Source of the DNA: Pseudobdellovibrionaceae bacterium
Lineage (GTDB): Bacteria > Bdellovibrionota > Bdellovibrionia > Bdellovibrionales > Bdellovibrionaceae
Length of the DNA stretch: 64,000 bases
Assembly (NCBI GenBank): GCA_021731025.1
Contig: JAKFYD010000019.1
Span: forward strand, 1-64,000
Reading direction: 5' to 3'
The translations under genes were made by a program, and so were the position numbers. This document shows positions 1 to 8,552 of this stretch, one piece after another; position 1 is the first letter of the stretch; every line of letters starts with the position of its first letter. Below the pieces are notes generated by a model. That model did no database searches. It was not told where the DNA came from and worked only from the letters and a program-made list of their open reading frames with translations.

Positions 1-239
1 CAGTAGGAATTGCCATACATCATCATCGTCAGGGCGAAATCGGGCTTGGAGTTCGCTTCGTTCATACTTCTGACTCAACTCGGTCGCTTAAATTTTTGAT
101 TCGCAAACTCGAAATCGAAGGCAAACGCATTCCTTGGCGAGACCCTGGTCCAGAGGACAGCTTCGGAGCTTGGTTCCGCAGTCTCTTTAAAAATCCAAGT
201 GGTTTGCTGCCAAAAATTGACAAAAAGAACAACAGTTAG
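1..239 (+). CDS. 3' end of a possible PilZ-domain protein (partial)
   Basis: An open frame enters from the left edge in frame 3 and stops with TAG at 237-239, giving 78 visible residues. The visible part contains GLGVRF followed by a basic helix-like stretch (RSLKFLIRKLE). PilZ domains often end with a similar G-[IL]-G-V-R-F strand, so a cyclic-di-GMP receptor role is possible. The N-terminal RxxxR motif that would decide this lies outside the window. The protein ends in a basic, low-complexity tail. The domain call is inference, but the frame has the composition of a real gene. Confidence 0.5.
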   Translation, partial: VGIAIHHHRQGEIGLGVRFVHTSDSTRSLKFLIRKLEIEGKRIPWRDPGPEDSFGAWFRSLFKNPSGLLPKIDKKNNS

Positions 240-277
240 ACTAGATCTTTTGCCCAAATACGCCGATCTCTTTATCA

Positions 278-1114
278 GTGAAAGACAAAATTCATTTTCG
301 TTCTTTTGGTCAAAGCGGACCTGTTTGTATTCTTTTGTACGGCTATGGTGGTAAACCTCAGCATTGGCAGGCCGTTGCCGAAAAATTGGCTCTCACTCAT
401 CGTGTGATTGTACCCCATCTCAGTCCTGTTTATACATCCCGAAATCCTCTATTTTTCACAGTTCAGGTCGAGCTGATTTTGCAATTCATCGAAGCCCATT
501 TTCCAAATGAGCCTGTGCATCTTTCGGGTGTGAGTTACGGTGGGCTTCTGGCTTGGGCGATGTCGATACGTCGACCTACGCTTTTTGCAAAAGTGGATCT
601 GGTGAATCCTTTATTGCCCTCGGCTTTGGATCATGTGCAGGTTCCTGAATTAAAATACATGCTGCGAGTCCCCTTTAATCCGCAAACTTTAGCGCTGCTG
701 TTAGCGACACCGATTGGAAAAAGATTCCTAAAGAAAACAGCAAGTATTTTAGGAGATGACTCTGAAGGCGAGAACGGTCGCATTGGTCAACTTCAGGGAC
801 GAAAGCTTTTTTTCGTCGTGCAAATGATTCATCGCTTTTCATGGATTCTTAAGAATGAAGATTGGTCGTGGTGGACAAAAACTTCGCTGGATCCGGCGTT
901 GCCAAAAGTGCCTACGCGTCTTTTGATTTCTAAAGATGAACCGTTATTTTCTTTTGAAACTTATCAAAAATTTTGTTCGGAACAAAATTTCACTCAATTA
1001 GAAATGACAGCTACTGGTGGACATTTGTTGCCCTTAAGTTGTCCAGAAGAAGTGAGTCAATTTTTATTGGAAGAAGAGCAGCAGTTCGTACAGAAGAAAC
1101 TTGTTAATGAGTAA
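278..1114 (+). CDS. alpha/beta hydrolase
   Basis: A 278-residue protein starting at GTG (278). It has the alpha/beta-hydrolase order of motifs. An oxyanion-type loop LYGYGGKPQHW (about residues 20-30) replaces the usual HG. The nucleophile elbow is GVSYGG (about 87-92, Ser nucleophile). A late acid is in SKDEPLF (about 213-219) and the catalytic His is in GGHLLP near the C-terminus. There is no signal peptide, so it is probably cytoplasmic. The substrate cannot be told from sequence; esters or lipids are typical for this fold. It stands alone, 3 bp from the convergent Fe-S carrier gene. Confidence 0.8.
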   Translation: MKDKIHFRSFGQSGPVCILLYGYGGKPQHWQAVAEKLALTHRVIVPHLSPVYTSRNPLFFTVQVELILQFIEAHFPNEPVHLSGVSYGGLLAWAMSIRRPTLFAKVDLVNPLLPSALDHVQVPELKYMLRVPFNPQTLALLLATPIGKRFLKKTASILGDDSEGENGRIGQLQGRKLFFVVQMIHRFSWILKNEDWSWWTKTSLDPALPKVPTRLLISKDEPLFSFETYQKFCSEQNFTQLEMTATGGHLLPLSCPEEVSQFLLEEEQQFVQKKLVNE

Positions 1115-1117
1115 GGC

Positions 1118-1444
1118 TTAAACGTTAAACGAAGATCCACAACCACAATTTTTTGTAGCGTTGGGATTGTTAAAAACAAAACCTTTTCCGTTAAGTCCGC
1201 CTGAATAATCCAAAGTCATGCCGACCAAATAAAGAAAACTTTGGGAATCAACAACTAGCTTTTGTCCATTGGCCTCAAAAACTTTGTCGCCAGAACGCAT
1301 TTCCGTGTCAAAATTCATTTTGTAAGATAGGCCCGAGCATCCGCCTTTTTTGACTTCAACGCGCAAGAAAGCTTGGTCTTCTTTCTTTTCTTCTAGTTTC
1401 AAATTTTGAATTCTTTGAGCAGCTGTTTCAGAAATTTGAATCAT
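1118..1444 (-). CDS. A-type iron-sulfur carrier (IscA/ErpA/HesB family)
   Basis: This 108-residue protein has the three invariant cysteines of A-type carriers: C36 in KGGCSGLSY, and C100 and C102 in the C-terminal CGCGSSF. Family members accept Fe-S clusters from a scaffold and pass them to apo-enzymes in the cytoplasm. It lies 65 bp downstream of the cysteine desulfurase on the same strand, so the two are probably co-transcribed as a compact Fe-S assembly unit. No IscU, IscR or SufBCD gene is present next to it. Whether it is IscA, ErpA or SufA cannot be decided from this sequence alone. Confidence 0.9.
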   Translation of the reverse strand: MIQISETAAQRIQNLKLEEKKEDQAFLRVEVKKGGCSGLSYKMNFDTEMRSGDKVFEANGQKLVVDSQSFLYLVGMTLDYSGGLNGKGFVFNNPNATKNCGCGSSFNV

Positions 1445-1509
1445 AATTTACCTCATTCTCAAACAGTATAACACAACTGGAATAAGTAGCGCAAGTGTCC
1501 AATATCACT

Positions 1510-2709
1510 CTACTTATTGGAATTTAATTCAGTCCTATCGAAGACTTGGCGCAGGCGCTGAATGGCCTCTTTCAGTTCGTCCTGAGTGGTAAATCGCCCA
1601 AAGCTCAAACGCAAGGTTCGCTGCGCCTCGGATGGAGTTAATCCAATCGCGGTTAAAACATGGCTGACGGAAGCTGTTCCAGAGCTGCAAGCGGAAGTGC
1701 TGCTGACGCCCAAGTGGGGATCCTGCAGTCCTCCGGGAGGAAAATTTTGCGGAAAGGTTACCGAGAGATTGACGGGAGACCGCCAAAGCAAAGTATCCAA
1801 AACATGGGAAGGCACAGGACCATTCAGTCGAGCCGTGGGCCAGTGATTTAAAATTTCTTTCCAGAAAAAATTTTGCAGTTCGAGAGCTCGCGGAAGTTCA
1901 TAGGGCATTTCTTGCTTCACCAGACGGCAGGCTTCTCCAAGTCCAACGATACCAGCCACATTCAAAGTCCCTGAACGTTGGCCACGCTCTTGGCCGCCTC
2001 CACAAATCAAACATTGGATTTGCACTCCCGAGTTTTTTCTTCTCACGATCAAAGCGCCAGCGCCTTTAGGGCCGTACATTTTATGCGCTGACAGAGAAAG
2101 CAAATCAATTTTTGTGGATTTAAGATCTACGGGAACTTTCCCTAGAGCTTGGGTCGCATCGGTGTGAAAAATAATTTTATTTTCATGCGCTATGCGAGAC
2201 AATTCTTGAATGGGATTCACTGAGCCAATTTCATTGTTCACCCAGATAAAACTTATCAATCGGGTGGTGGGCTTTATTTTTTGACGAACTTCATGGACGT
2301 CGACAACACCTTCCTTATTCACAGGAATCCACTCGACTTCGATGGGAAAAAGTCTTTGCAACTGCAAAAGAGGTTTGAGGACGGAATTGTGTTCCGCATT
2401 GGAAGTTAAGACATGAAATTTTTCGCCCGGATGATTTAGAAAATGCTCTTCAATCATGCCGCGCAAAGCCCAATTGTTACTTTCCGTACTGCCTGAGGTG
2501 AAAAAGACTTCCGCAGCATCGCAACCTAATAGGTCAGCCACTTGTAACCGTGATTTCTGAATAGCGCGTTCCGCAGACCATCCCCAAACATGGGAAGCAC
2601 TTGAGGGATTGCCAAAGTGCGTTTGTAAATAGGGAAGCATGGCCTCGACTACGCGCGGGTCAACAGGAGTGGTTGCATTGTAATCCAAATAAATTGGTGT
2701 CATGATCAA
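1510..2709 (-). CDS. cysteine desulfurase (NifS/IscS type)
   Basis: A PLP-dependent class V aminotransferase-fold enzyme of 399 residues. It takes sulfur from L-cysteine, leaving alanine and an enzyme persulfide for Fe-S clusters and thio-modified tRNA. Visible residues (TTG numbering) are the N-terminal [10 protein letters not shown]106 in NAEHNSV, D184 and Q187 of the cofactor pocket, the PLP lysine K210 in [10 protein letters not shown], and the catalytic C341 in [14 protein letters not shown] lies 7 nt before TTG at 2709, which favours that start; ATG at 2703 is two codons later. The A-type carrier follows in the same operon. Confidence 0.92.
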   Translation of the reverse strand: MIMTPIYLDYNATTPVDPRVVEAMLPYLQTHFGNPSSASHVWGWSAERAIQKSRLQVADLLGCDAAEVFFTSGSTESNNWALRGMIEEHFLNHPGEKFHVLTSNAEHNSVLKPLLQLQRLFPIEVEWIPVNKEGVVDVHEVRQKIKPTTRLISFIWVNNEIGSVNPIQELSRIAHENKIIFHTDATQALGKVPVDLKSTKIDLLSLSAHKMYGPKGAGALIVRRKNSGVQIQCLICGGGQERGQRSGTLNVAGIVGLGEACRLVKQEMPYELPRALELQNFFWKEILNHWPTARLNGPVPSHVLDTLLWRSPVNLSVTFPQNFPPGGLQDPHLGVSSTSACSSGTASVSHVLTAIGLTPSEAQRTLRLSFGRFTTQDELKEAIQRLRQVFDRTELNSNK

Positions 2710-2861
2710 TAGGATTCTCTCGAGAACAATGCGAGGTCAATCTGAAAAAGCCAATTCAAATCCCTTTATTTTGGACAAAGAATAAGAAGGCCGAAGAGCT
2801 CTTCTCTTGGAAAAAAACACATAGCCTGATTAAAACTCCCCAAGGGGAAGTCCATTTCGAG

Positions 2862-4997
2862 ATGAAAAACGTCGAATCTCCAGAGGCTTGGACCCAGATG
2901 GCGGTGGACATCGCGGCTAGCAAATACTTTCGTAAGAAGGGTGTTCCACGTACAGGGTGCGAGACCTCGATTAAACAGTTGGTGCAGCGAGTGGTGGGCA
3001 CTCTAAAAATCTCTGGCATTCAGCAAGGTCATCTTTCTAAGAAAGAAGCGACTCATTTTGCCGAAGAGCTTAAGTCCATTTTGTATTCACAACGGGCGGC
3101 CTTTAATTCTCCGGTTTGGTTTAATGTGGGTTTGCATCAGGCCTATAAAATTAAATCTCCCAGTCATCACTGGGCTTGGGATTTTAAAAAGAAACGCATC
3201 CGAGCTTATGACGATGCTTACGAACGGCCTCAGGCCTCTGCTTGTTTTATTCAAAAGATTGACGATTCGATTGAAGGAATTTTTGAGCTCGCTAAAACAG
3301 AAGCGAAACTTTTCAAATATGGTTCAGGCTCGGGAACTAATTTTTCAAGCTTACGCAGTCGGTATGAAGAACTAGGTTCTGGAGGAACATCTTCAGGATT
3401 AATGTCCTTCTTAGATGTTCTCGATCGGGGAGCCGGAGCGATCAAGTCGGGCGGAACCACTCGAAGAGCCGCGAAGATGGTGATTGTCGATATCGATCAC
3501 CCAGAGATTGAAGATTTTATTTCGTGGAAAAAAAATGAAGAAGAGAAAGCAAAGATGCTGATCGCTGCAGGGCTTAGTCCTGAATTTGAAGGGCCCGCTT
3601 ACAAAACAGTCTCGGGACAAAATGCGAACAACTCAGTACGAGTGACTGACAAATTTATGAAGGCCGTTGAAAAAAACGAAGACTTTGCCTTAAGAGCCCG
3701 AGTGGGAAAAAAAGTTTTGCGTACAATTCCTGCGCCATCTCTATGGAAAGAAATCGCGGAGAGTGCTTGGGCTTGCGCCGATCCGGGAGTGCAGTTTCAT
3801 GACACGATTAATTCGTGGCACACTTGCCCTAAGACCGAAGAGATTCGCGGTAGCAATCCTTGTTCGGAGTATATGTTCTTGGATGATAGCGCTTGTAATT
3901 TGGCCTCTTTGAATCTTGTTAAATTTTGGAATGTAAAAACAGGTTTTGATTTTGCGGGTTTTTTGCATACGGCGCGAATTGTTTTTTTAGCTCAAGAAAT
4001 TTTAGTCGACGAGGCCAGCTATCCTACCGAAAGAATCGCGCAGAACAGTCATGATTATCGTCCCTTAGGAATCGGCTTTGCCAATCTAGGATCCTTACTG
4101 ATGAGAATGGGAATCGCCTATGACAGTGACGAGGGCCGAGCTTGGGCGGGTGCATTGGCCGCGCTTCTTACGGGACAAGCTTACTTAACCAGTGCCGAGA
4201 TGGCTGGTCAATTGGGACCCTTTGCTGGATATTCTAAAAATAAAACTATGATGCTGAAGGTGATCAAGAAACATCAGGCCGCTGTTAAGAAGATTAATTT
4301 TTCGGTCTTACAGAATAAAGAGTTGCCGAAAATTCTGCAGGAGCTATGGAAAAACGTGCTCCATTGCGGGCAACGTTTTGGTTTTCGAAATGCCCAAGCC
4401 AGTGTGATTGCTCCGACCGGGACTATTGGGCTCATGATGGATTGTGATACGACGGGGATCGAGCCTGAATTTTCGTTAGTTAAAACCAAAAAATTAACAG
4501 GCGGAGGAGTTTTACAAATCGTGAACTCGGCCGTTAGGGATTCGCTTTTAAAAATGGGATTTTCTGAATCGGAAAGTCATTTAGTTTTGGAAAAAATCCT
4601 AGAGCGAAACTCTGTCGTGGGCCTTACTGAATTGTCAGCTGAGCAACAGAAAATTTTTTCTTGCGCCATTGGTGATCAGGCGCTTTCTCCAGAGAGTCAC
4701 TTAAAGATGATGGCTGCCGTCCAACCCTTCGTCAGCGGAGCCATTTCGAAAACAGTGAATTTACCTTCGTCATCTACGCGCGAAGATATCACGGATATTT
4801 TTTGGCGGGCTTGGAAAATGGGCCTTAAATCCGTGGCCATCTATCGAGATGGATCTAAACAAAGCCAGCCTTTAAATCGCAAGGTCTCTGACATTCCCGA
4901 AGGTTTTCAAAAATGCCCCGAATGCGGCGGAGCTACTGAACTGCACAGTGGCTGCTACCGATGTAAAAATTGTGGATTTAGTTTGGGTTGCGCTTAA
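2862..4997 (+). CDS. nrdJ: adenosylcobalamin-dependent (class II) ribonucleotide reductase
   Basis: Reduces ribonucleotides to deoxyribonucleotides using a B12-derived thiyl radical, so it works with or without oxygen. From the ATG at 2862 the protein has 711 residues. It contains C128 in [10 protein letters not shown], the active-site NPCSE (about 332-336) with [32 protein letters not shown] (about 517 on), and a C-terminal cysteine-rich tail with two CxxC-type pairs that re-reduces the active site. The frame stays open upstream to 2706 and reads [20 protein letters not shown], typical of NrdJ N-termini, so the real protein starts earlier (see findings). It is divergent from the cysteine desulfurase gene. 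Confidence 0.93.
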   Translation: MKNVESPEAWTQMAVDIAASKYFRKKGVPRTGCETSIKQLVQRVVGTLKISGIQQGHLSKKEATHFAEELKSILYSQRAAFNSPVWFNVGLHQAYKIKSPSHHWAWDFKKKRIRAYDDAYERPQASACFIQKIDDSIEGIFELAKTEAKLFKYGSGSGTNFSSLRSRYEELGSGGTSSGLMSFLDVLDRGAGAIKSGGTTRRAAKMVIVDIDHPEIEDFISWKKNEEEKAKMLIAAGLSPEFEGPAYKTVSGQNANNSVRVTDKFMKAVEKNEDFALRARVGKKVLRTIPAPSLWKEIAESAWACADPGVQFHDTINSWHTCPKTEEIRGSNPCSEYMFLDDSACNLASLNLVKFWNVKTGFDFAGFLHTARIVFLAQEILVDEASYPTERIAQNSHDYRPLGIGFANLGSLLMRMGIAYDSDEGRAWAGALAALLTGQAYLTSAEMAGQLGPFAGYSKNKTMMLKVIKKHQAAVKKINFSVLQNKELPKILQELWKNVLHCGQRFGFRNAQASVIAPTGTIGLMMDCDTTGIEPEFSLVKTKKLTGGGVLQIVNSAVRDSLLKMGFSESESHLVLEKILERNSVVGLTELSAEQQKIFSCAIGDQALSPESHLKMMAAVQPFVSGAISKTVNLPSSSTREDITDIFWRAWKMGLKSVAIYRDGSKQSQPLNRKVSDIPEGFQKCPECGGATELHSGCYRCKNCGFSLGCA

Positions 4998-5444
4998 TTA
5001 CTGTCTTTGAAGCTGATATTTCTTTTCAGCAACCACTTGATCAGGAACATCACCTTTGAAAGTAACCCAAACGTCTCCGTTCGCTGATTTCTCAAAAAGA
5101 ATGATAGAGTTTTTATCATGGGAACCTTTAGAGTCTATGTAGCTGACGCCTAAAAAGATCATCATGTATTTCTTATTGATTTTTCCGCTTTGCACTACTT
5201 TTAAAAGCACGTCATTTTTTAAGACGCGGCTTTGAGCATCGAGGAAGAAATGCAAATCCGTTTTGTCGAACGAAAAGTCGAGAGCTTCGCATTTGTGTTG
5301 TTTCATGGTGATGACGGGGACAGTGGGTTCGCCGATGGCTTTGTAGCTTCCAGAGAAATCTGCACAAGCTGCAGGAGGGTTACTAAGGGCTATGGACGAA
5401 GCGGAAGAAATGATTACAAATAAAATGCTATTTATCGAACGCAT
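4998..5444 (-). CDS. small exported protein, function unknown
   Basis: About 148 residues if translated from the ATG at 5444; ATG at 5462 would add six residues. The N-terminus MRSINSILFVIISSASSIALS is a classic Sec signal peptide, followed by PPAACADFSGSYKAIG. Two cysteines (CADF and HKCEAL) could form a disulfide in the periplasm. The pattern of beta strands after FSGSYK resembles small lipocalin-like exported proteins, but no family is recognised. The start overlaps the end of the upstream lipoprotein gene by 13 bp, which suggests translational coupling. The stop abuts the convergent nrdJ stop directly. Confidence 0.65.
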   Translation of the reverse strand: MRSINSILFVIISSASSIALSNPPAACADFSGSYKAIGEPTVPVITMKQHKCEALDFSFDKTDLHFFLDAQSRVLKNDVLLKVVQSGKINKKYMMIFLGVSYIDSKGSHDKNSIILFEKSANGDVWVTFKGDVPDQVVAEKKYQLQRQ

Positions 5445-6055
5445 GAAGGCCTCGCTTTGCAAATGAGTAGGTATTTGTTCTGACCATTGTTAATGATACG
5501 ACTTGAAATATGAGATGATGGTAATTTTAAATTCAGTGGGTACACTTGCTCTTGCCCTACAGGAACATATTGATCATTCTGAAGGGTGTAAAACTGAGCT
5601 TTGTAAGTTGAATGGTAGTCCTTCTTTTCATGTTCAGGTGAGACCAATCGAATACTAACTTGAGCGACAAGATTGGACTTTGGGAAGCCGACAGTTTCAC
5701 TCAAATCATCTCGTCGTTCACCTGAAGGCAGCTGGCCTACGCAGTGTTCAGAAGATCCAAGCTCAAGTCCTACAGGGTAACTACCAGAATTAGATACGCT
5801 AACTAATTGAGGCAACAAAGTGAGCTGGCAACTCATGGCTGACGTAACAGATACTGGTTGAGCCATAGGGGTGGGTTGAGGCGGCAGTGAGCTTCCATCG
5901 TTAGGAAGTGGTTCATCATCAGAAGGTAGCGGAGTGTTGTTCACGATTTCTTGTTGTTTATCCACCATCTCTTTAGTGCTTTTCGCACAAGCCGCGGTCA
6001 GAACGAAAATACTTATGAGCAGAACTTTATTGATATTCATAAAAGTGTTTTTCAT
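5432..6055 (-). CDS. lipoprotein, function unknown
   Basis: This 207-residue protein has a lipoprotein signal sequence MKNTFMNINKVLLISIFVLTAAC with lipobox LTAAC, so it should be anchored to a membrane by a lipidated cysteine. A Pro/Ser/Asp-rich linker follows (about residues 40-65), then a compact domain with four cysteines. TAAGG lies just before ATG 6055, supporting that start over the ATG at 6040. It is the first gene of a two-gene unit with the exported protein whose start it overlaps. No family was recognised. Confidence 0.7.
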   Translation of the reverse strand: MKNTFMNINKVLLISIFVLTAACAKSTKEMVDKQQEIVNNTPLPSDDEPLPNDGSSLPPQPTPMAQPVSVTSAMSCQLTLLPQLVSVSNSGSYPVGLELGSSEHCVGQLPSGERRDDLSETVGFPKSNLVAQVSIRLVSPEHEKKDYHSTYKAQFYTLQNDQYVPVGQEQVYPLNLKLPSSHISSRIINNGQNKYLLICKARPSCVR

Positions 6056-6161
6056 AGGCCTTACGTATCACCAAATCGCGAAATTGTCACAAAGCCGCAG
6101 AGTTTGGAAAATTATTTAGGGCAACCAAAGAAATTCTCGGCGATGCCAAATGAGATTAAGT

Positions 6162-7046
6162 TTAAAGTGACTTCAGTTGCAAAAACTTCATGGTCATACT
6201 TTTTTCGTCACTGGCACTAGGTAGAATTTTTATCCCGCTTTGCTGCCGATAAATATGATGATTGTGTTTTTGGCAGAGGACTCGGAGGTTTTCGATGTCA
6301 TCGGTGCCACCAGCCCATCTGGGTTTTATATGATCGATGTGGAGATTCCACCTTGAACCGCAGAGTTGGTTTGTTCGGTGATCTTTGTGCTGACAACATT
6401 GATCTCTTTGTAAGACTTGTTTTTTTACTGCCACGGTGGCAGTGGATCCTTCTTTTTGTTTAATGAATCTGTCGGATAAATACTTAATGAGAGTACCTAA
6501 GTCATTTGATTGCGTGGCATTTGAAGCTAGATCATTTGCTTTTTGAAGGGATTCCCACTGTTCCTGTGTGAATGTCACTTCAAGCCTTACGGTTCCATCT
6601 TTTTGATGAGTTACTTTGGTTTGCTCTTTAACTTTAAGATCAAGCTCTTTAGAGATTATTACTTGAGTCTCACCTACTGTCATATCGCAGATCTTTGCAA
6701 TTAAACTTCGCTTTTGTGCCAGGGTAGTTTCACTCTTCTCACGAAAGGCTTTTTGTAAAAGTGTGGTCTGAGATAAGTTAATTTCTCCAGATTCTATTTT
6801 AGTTTTAAGCTTTGGTTCCACCGCTAATAACCTTGCTGCATCAATACGGCGCTGGGCGGAGCCGCCCGGGTAACCACATTCTTTTACTAGATAGTCATAA
6901 AGATTCGAATAATTAAAATCCAAGTAGAGTTTTCTTCGATCTGCTTCCTTGATGTGTTCTATCACTAGAGCTAAAAGTCTGTTCTCAGCCCGAGCTAATG
7001 ATTTAATCTTTTGATCCAACTCTTTATTATTTAATTTTGAAATCAT
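6162..7046 (-). CDS. HNH endonuclease-domain protein
   Basis: A 294-residue protein. The N-terminal part is helical and charged, with the pattern AGGSAQRRIDAARLL (about residues 50-65). The C-terminal HNH domain shows CQHKDHRTNQLCG, then LHIDHIKPRWAGG and LRVLCQKHN, giving a CxnC zinc pair plus the catalytic His-Asn-His core. Family members cut DNA, often in defence, recombination or mobile-element settings, but no partner is adjacent. ATG 7046 is chosen because GAGGT sits 5 nt upstream; a GTG lies two codons earlier. The gene contains an internal palindrome at 6427-6443. Confidence 0.85.
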   Translation of the reverse strand: MISKLNNKELDQKIKSLARAENRLLALVIEHIKEADRRKLYLDFNYSNLYDYLVKECGYPGGSAQRRIDAARLLAVEPKLKTKIESGEINLSQTTLLQKAFREKSETTLAQKRSLIAKICDMTVGETQVIISKELDLKVKEQTKVTHQKDGTVRLEVTFTQEQWESLQKANDLASNATQSNDLGTLIKYLSDRFIKQKEGSTATVAVKKQVLQRDQCCQHKDHRTNQLCGSRWNLHIDHIKPRWAGGTDDIENLRVLCQKHNHHIYRQQSGIKILPSASDEKSMTMKFLQLKSL

Positions 7047-7283
7047 ATTCACCTCACAAACTATATAACATGCATTTTAAAAGCCAGTTTCAGAGGGAAA
7101 TTAGAGGTGAAAGAGAAATATAAACTCAATTAAAAAACGCCACTCAGAAGCTCGCAAAAGCTCAGCATTGAAACGAAAATACTCAAACAAGAAGTGCCGT
7201 ACATCATAAACAAAATCCTAATTATACGAGCACGGCGAAGTCGAAATCCCAGTCAAGAAAAATATTTATTTAATTCAAAAAAC

Positions 7284-7301
7284 TCCACCGCCACCTGGCA
7301 G
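7284..7301. repeat. 18-bp repeat TCCACCGCCACCTGGCAG, copy 1
   Basis: This 18-mer occurs again without change at 48517-48534. Both copies lie directly 3' of a minus-strand gene, here 17 bp beyond the cinA-like stop. Read on the minus strand it is CTGCCAGGTGGCGGTGGA followed by a T-run, so it may act as, or sit in, a transcription terminator. It is related to the TGCCA-nnn-TGGCA palindromes elsewhere in the window. Confidence 0.55.
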
Positions 7302-7318
7302 CGAAGCCAAAGGACCAC

Positions 7319-8449
7319 TCATCTCGACTTACCCCTCTGCGCCCAAAAAAGTAAAGCGCGTTCGGAAAAATACTGTTGTCGGCGCTCTTCCATCGACGAA
7401 TGCAAATAAGGATTACTAATGATCTCCGTTCCTGAATCGGAACCTTGCTCCCAAGAGATCTGCGCCCCAAAATCTGCAGCCTTCAAGATTTTAAAGATGA
7501 CTTCTTCTCCAGAGAGGAAATTTCCTTTACGATTAGAATAGCTCACGCTCTTACTTTTCCAATATTCCCTTTGACGAAAAGGTAATTGCAGTCGTTGCCA
7601 CAAGTAGCCGCCACTCACTTCGTCCACAAAACAAATCCCATCATTTGCCGCCAAACAATCAGAAAACATTTCTGCGGCGTCTTGATTTTCGCGCAGAACA
7701 ATCCAGCGCGAAAAAGCGGAATCCAAAGCCTTAAAAAAGTTTTCTTTCTCCGCTCGTTCAGATTGCAAAAAGGACACTTTCACTTCGACGTAAGGCATAT
7801 GCACTCGATAGCCAATTTCTAAACCTGAACCACCCAAAATTTCTTCGGTGAGTTTGGCAACCTCTCCTTCGCTTCGGCCTAAAATATCCCAGGATAAAGT
7901 GATATGGGAATCGTCGTCTTTCGCCAATTCGCGAAGCCAACTTTCGATATGATCTTGCCAAATGATTTCAATTTCTCGAGGAGGTCCCGGAAGTACGAAG
8001 ACAGCTTTTCCAGCCACCTGCAAGTGAAAGGCATGCGCTGTGCCTCGAGAGTTTTTCAAAATGCGTGAGCCGCGCGGGAAATAGCACTGTTGCTTTTGAA
8101 ATTCTTCGACGGCGACTCCGCGAACACTAAGTCTTTCAGCGATGTAATCCCAGGTTGGAGAATCAAACGCAAGTTCCGCCCCTGACCACTGCGCAATGAT
8201 CTCTCGTGTAAAATCATCGGTGGTGGGACCAAGGCCTCCGGTCACGAAAATTAAATCACTTTTCGATGCGCAGAACTCAAGCCCTTCAAGAATTAATTCC
8301 TTGTCATCGGGAACAACCAAATGGGCCGAGGTCAAAAGGCCCATTTTTTTCAGGCGTCCCGAAATCCAAGACGCATTGGCATTTACAATTTGTCCCGAGG
8401 TTAATTCTGTTCCAATGCCAAGCACAGCGGCTTTTAAAGCGGTTTTCAT
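7319..8449 (-). CDS. CinA-like protein with intact N-terminal domain and degenerate C-terminal domain
   Basis: 376 residues from ATG 8449 (AGGA 9 nt upstream). The N-terminal MoaB/CinA domain is clear: GIGTELTSGQ (11-20), GGLGPTTDD (71-79) and a following PGPP loop. CinA N-domains hydrolyse ADP-ribose or NMN-related dinucleotides. The C-terminal domain is in the place of the NMN deamidase domain, but the catalytic ESCTGG motif reads DEVSGG, so deamidase activity is doubtful. An upstream extension in the same frame (to 8554) overlaps the divergent acyl-CoA dehydrogenase leader and is not favoured. The gene shares a short divergent promoter region with that gene. Confidence 0.82.
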   Translation of the reverse strand: MKTALKAAVLGIGTELTSGQIVNANASWISGRLKKMGLLTSAHLVVPDDKELILEGLEFCASKSDLIFVTGGLGPTTDDFTREIIAQWSGAELAFDSPTWDYIAERLSVRGVAVEEFQKQQCYFPRGSRILKNSRGTAHAFHLQVAGKAVFVLPGPPREIEIIWQDHIESWLRELAKDDDSHITLSWDILGRSEGEVAKLTEEILGGSGLEIGYRVHMPYVEVKVSFLQSERAEKENFFKALDSAFSRWIVLRENQDAAEMFSDCLAANDGICFVDEVSGGYLWQRLQLPFRQREYWKSKSVSYSNRKGNFLSGEEVIFKILKAADFGAQISWEQGSDSGTEIISNPYLHSSMEERRQQYFSERALLFWAQRGKSR

Positions 8450-8552
8450 GGGGATGATCCTGTCCTGCTTTACAAAGCTTCGACAAGACCTTTGCATCGA
8501 GTCAATAGTTGTTGTAGAAGGTAAATCCTCAATTACATTCAGGAGAGACCGC

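Noticed and set aside
7194-7409. 71-residue plus-strand frame after the HNH gene
   Set aside because: It overlaps the CinA end and the 18-mer repeat, has no ribosome site and no protein-like composition.
8196-8552. In-frame upstream extension of the acyl-CoA dehydrogenase by about 119 residues
   Set aside because: It lies antisense to the CinA coding region, is not like family N-termini, and an ideal AGGAGAG precedes ATG 8553.
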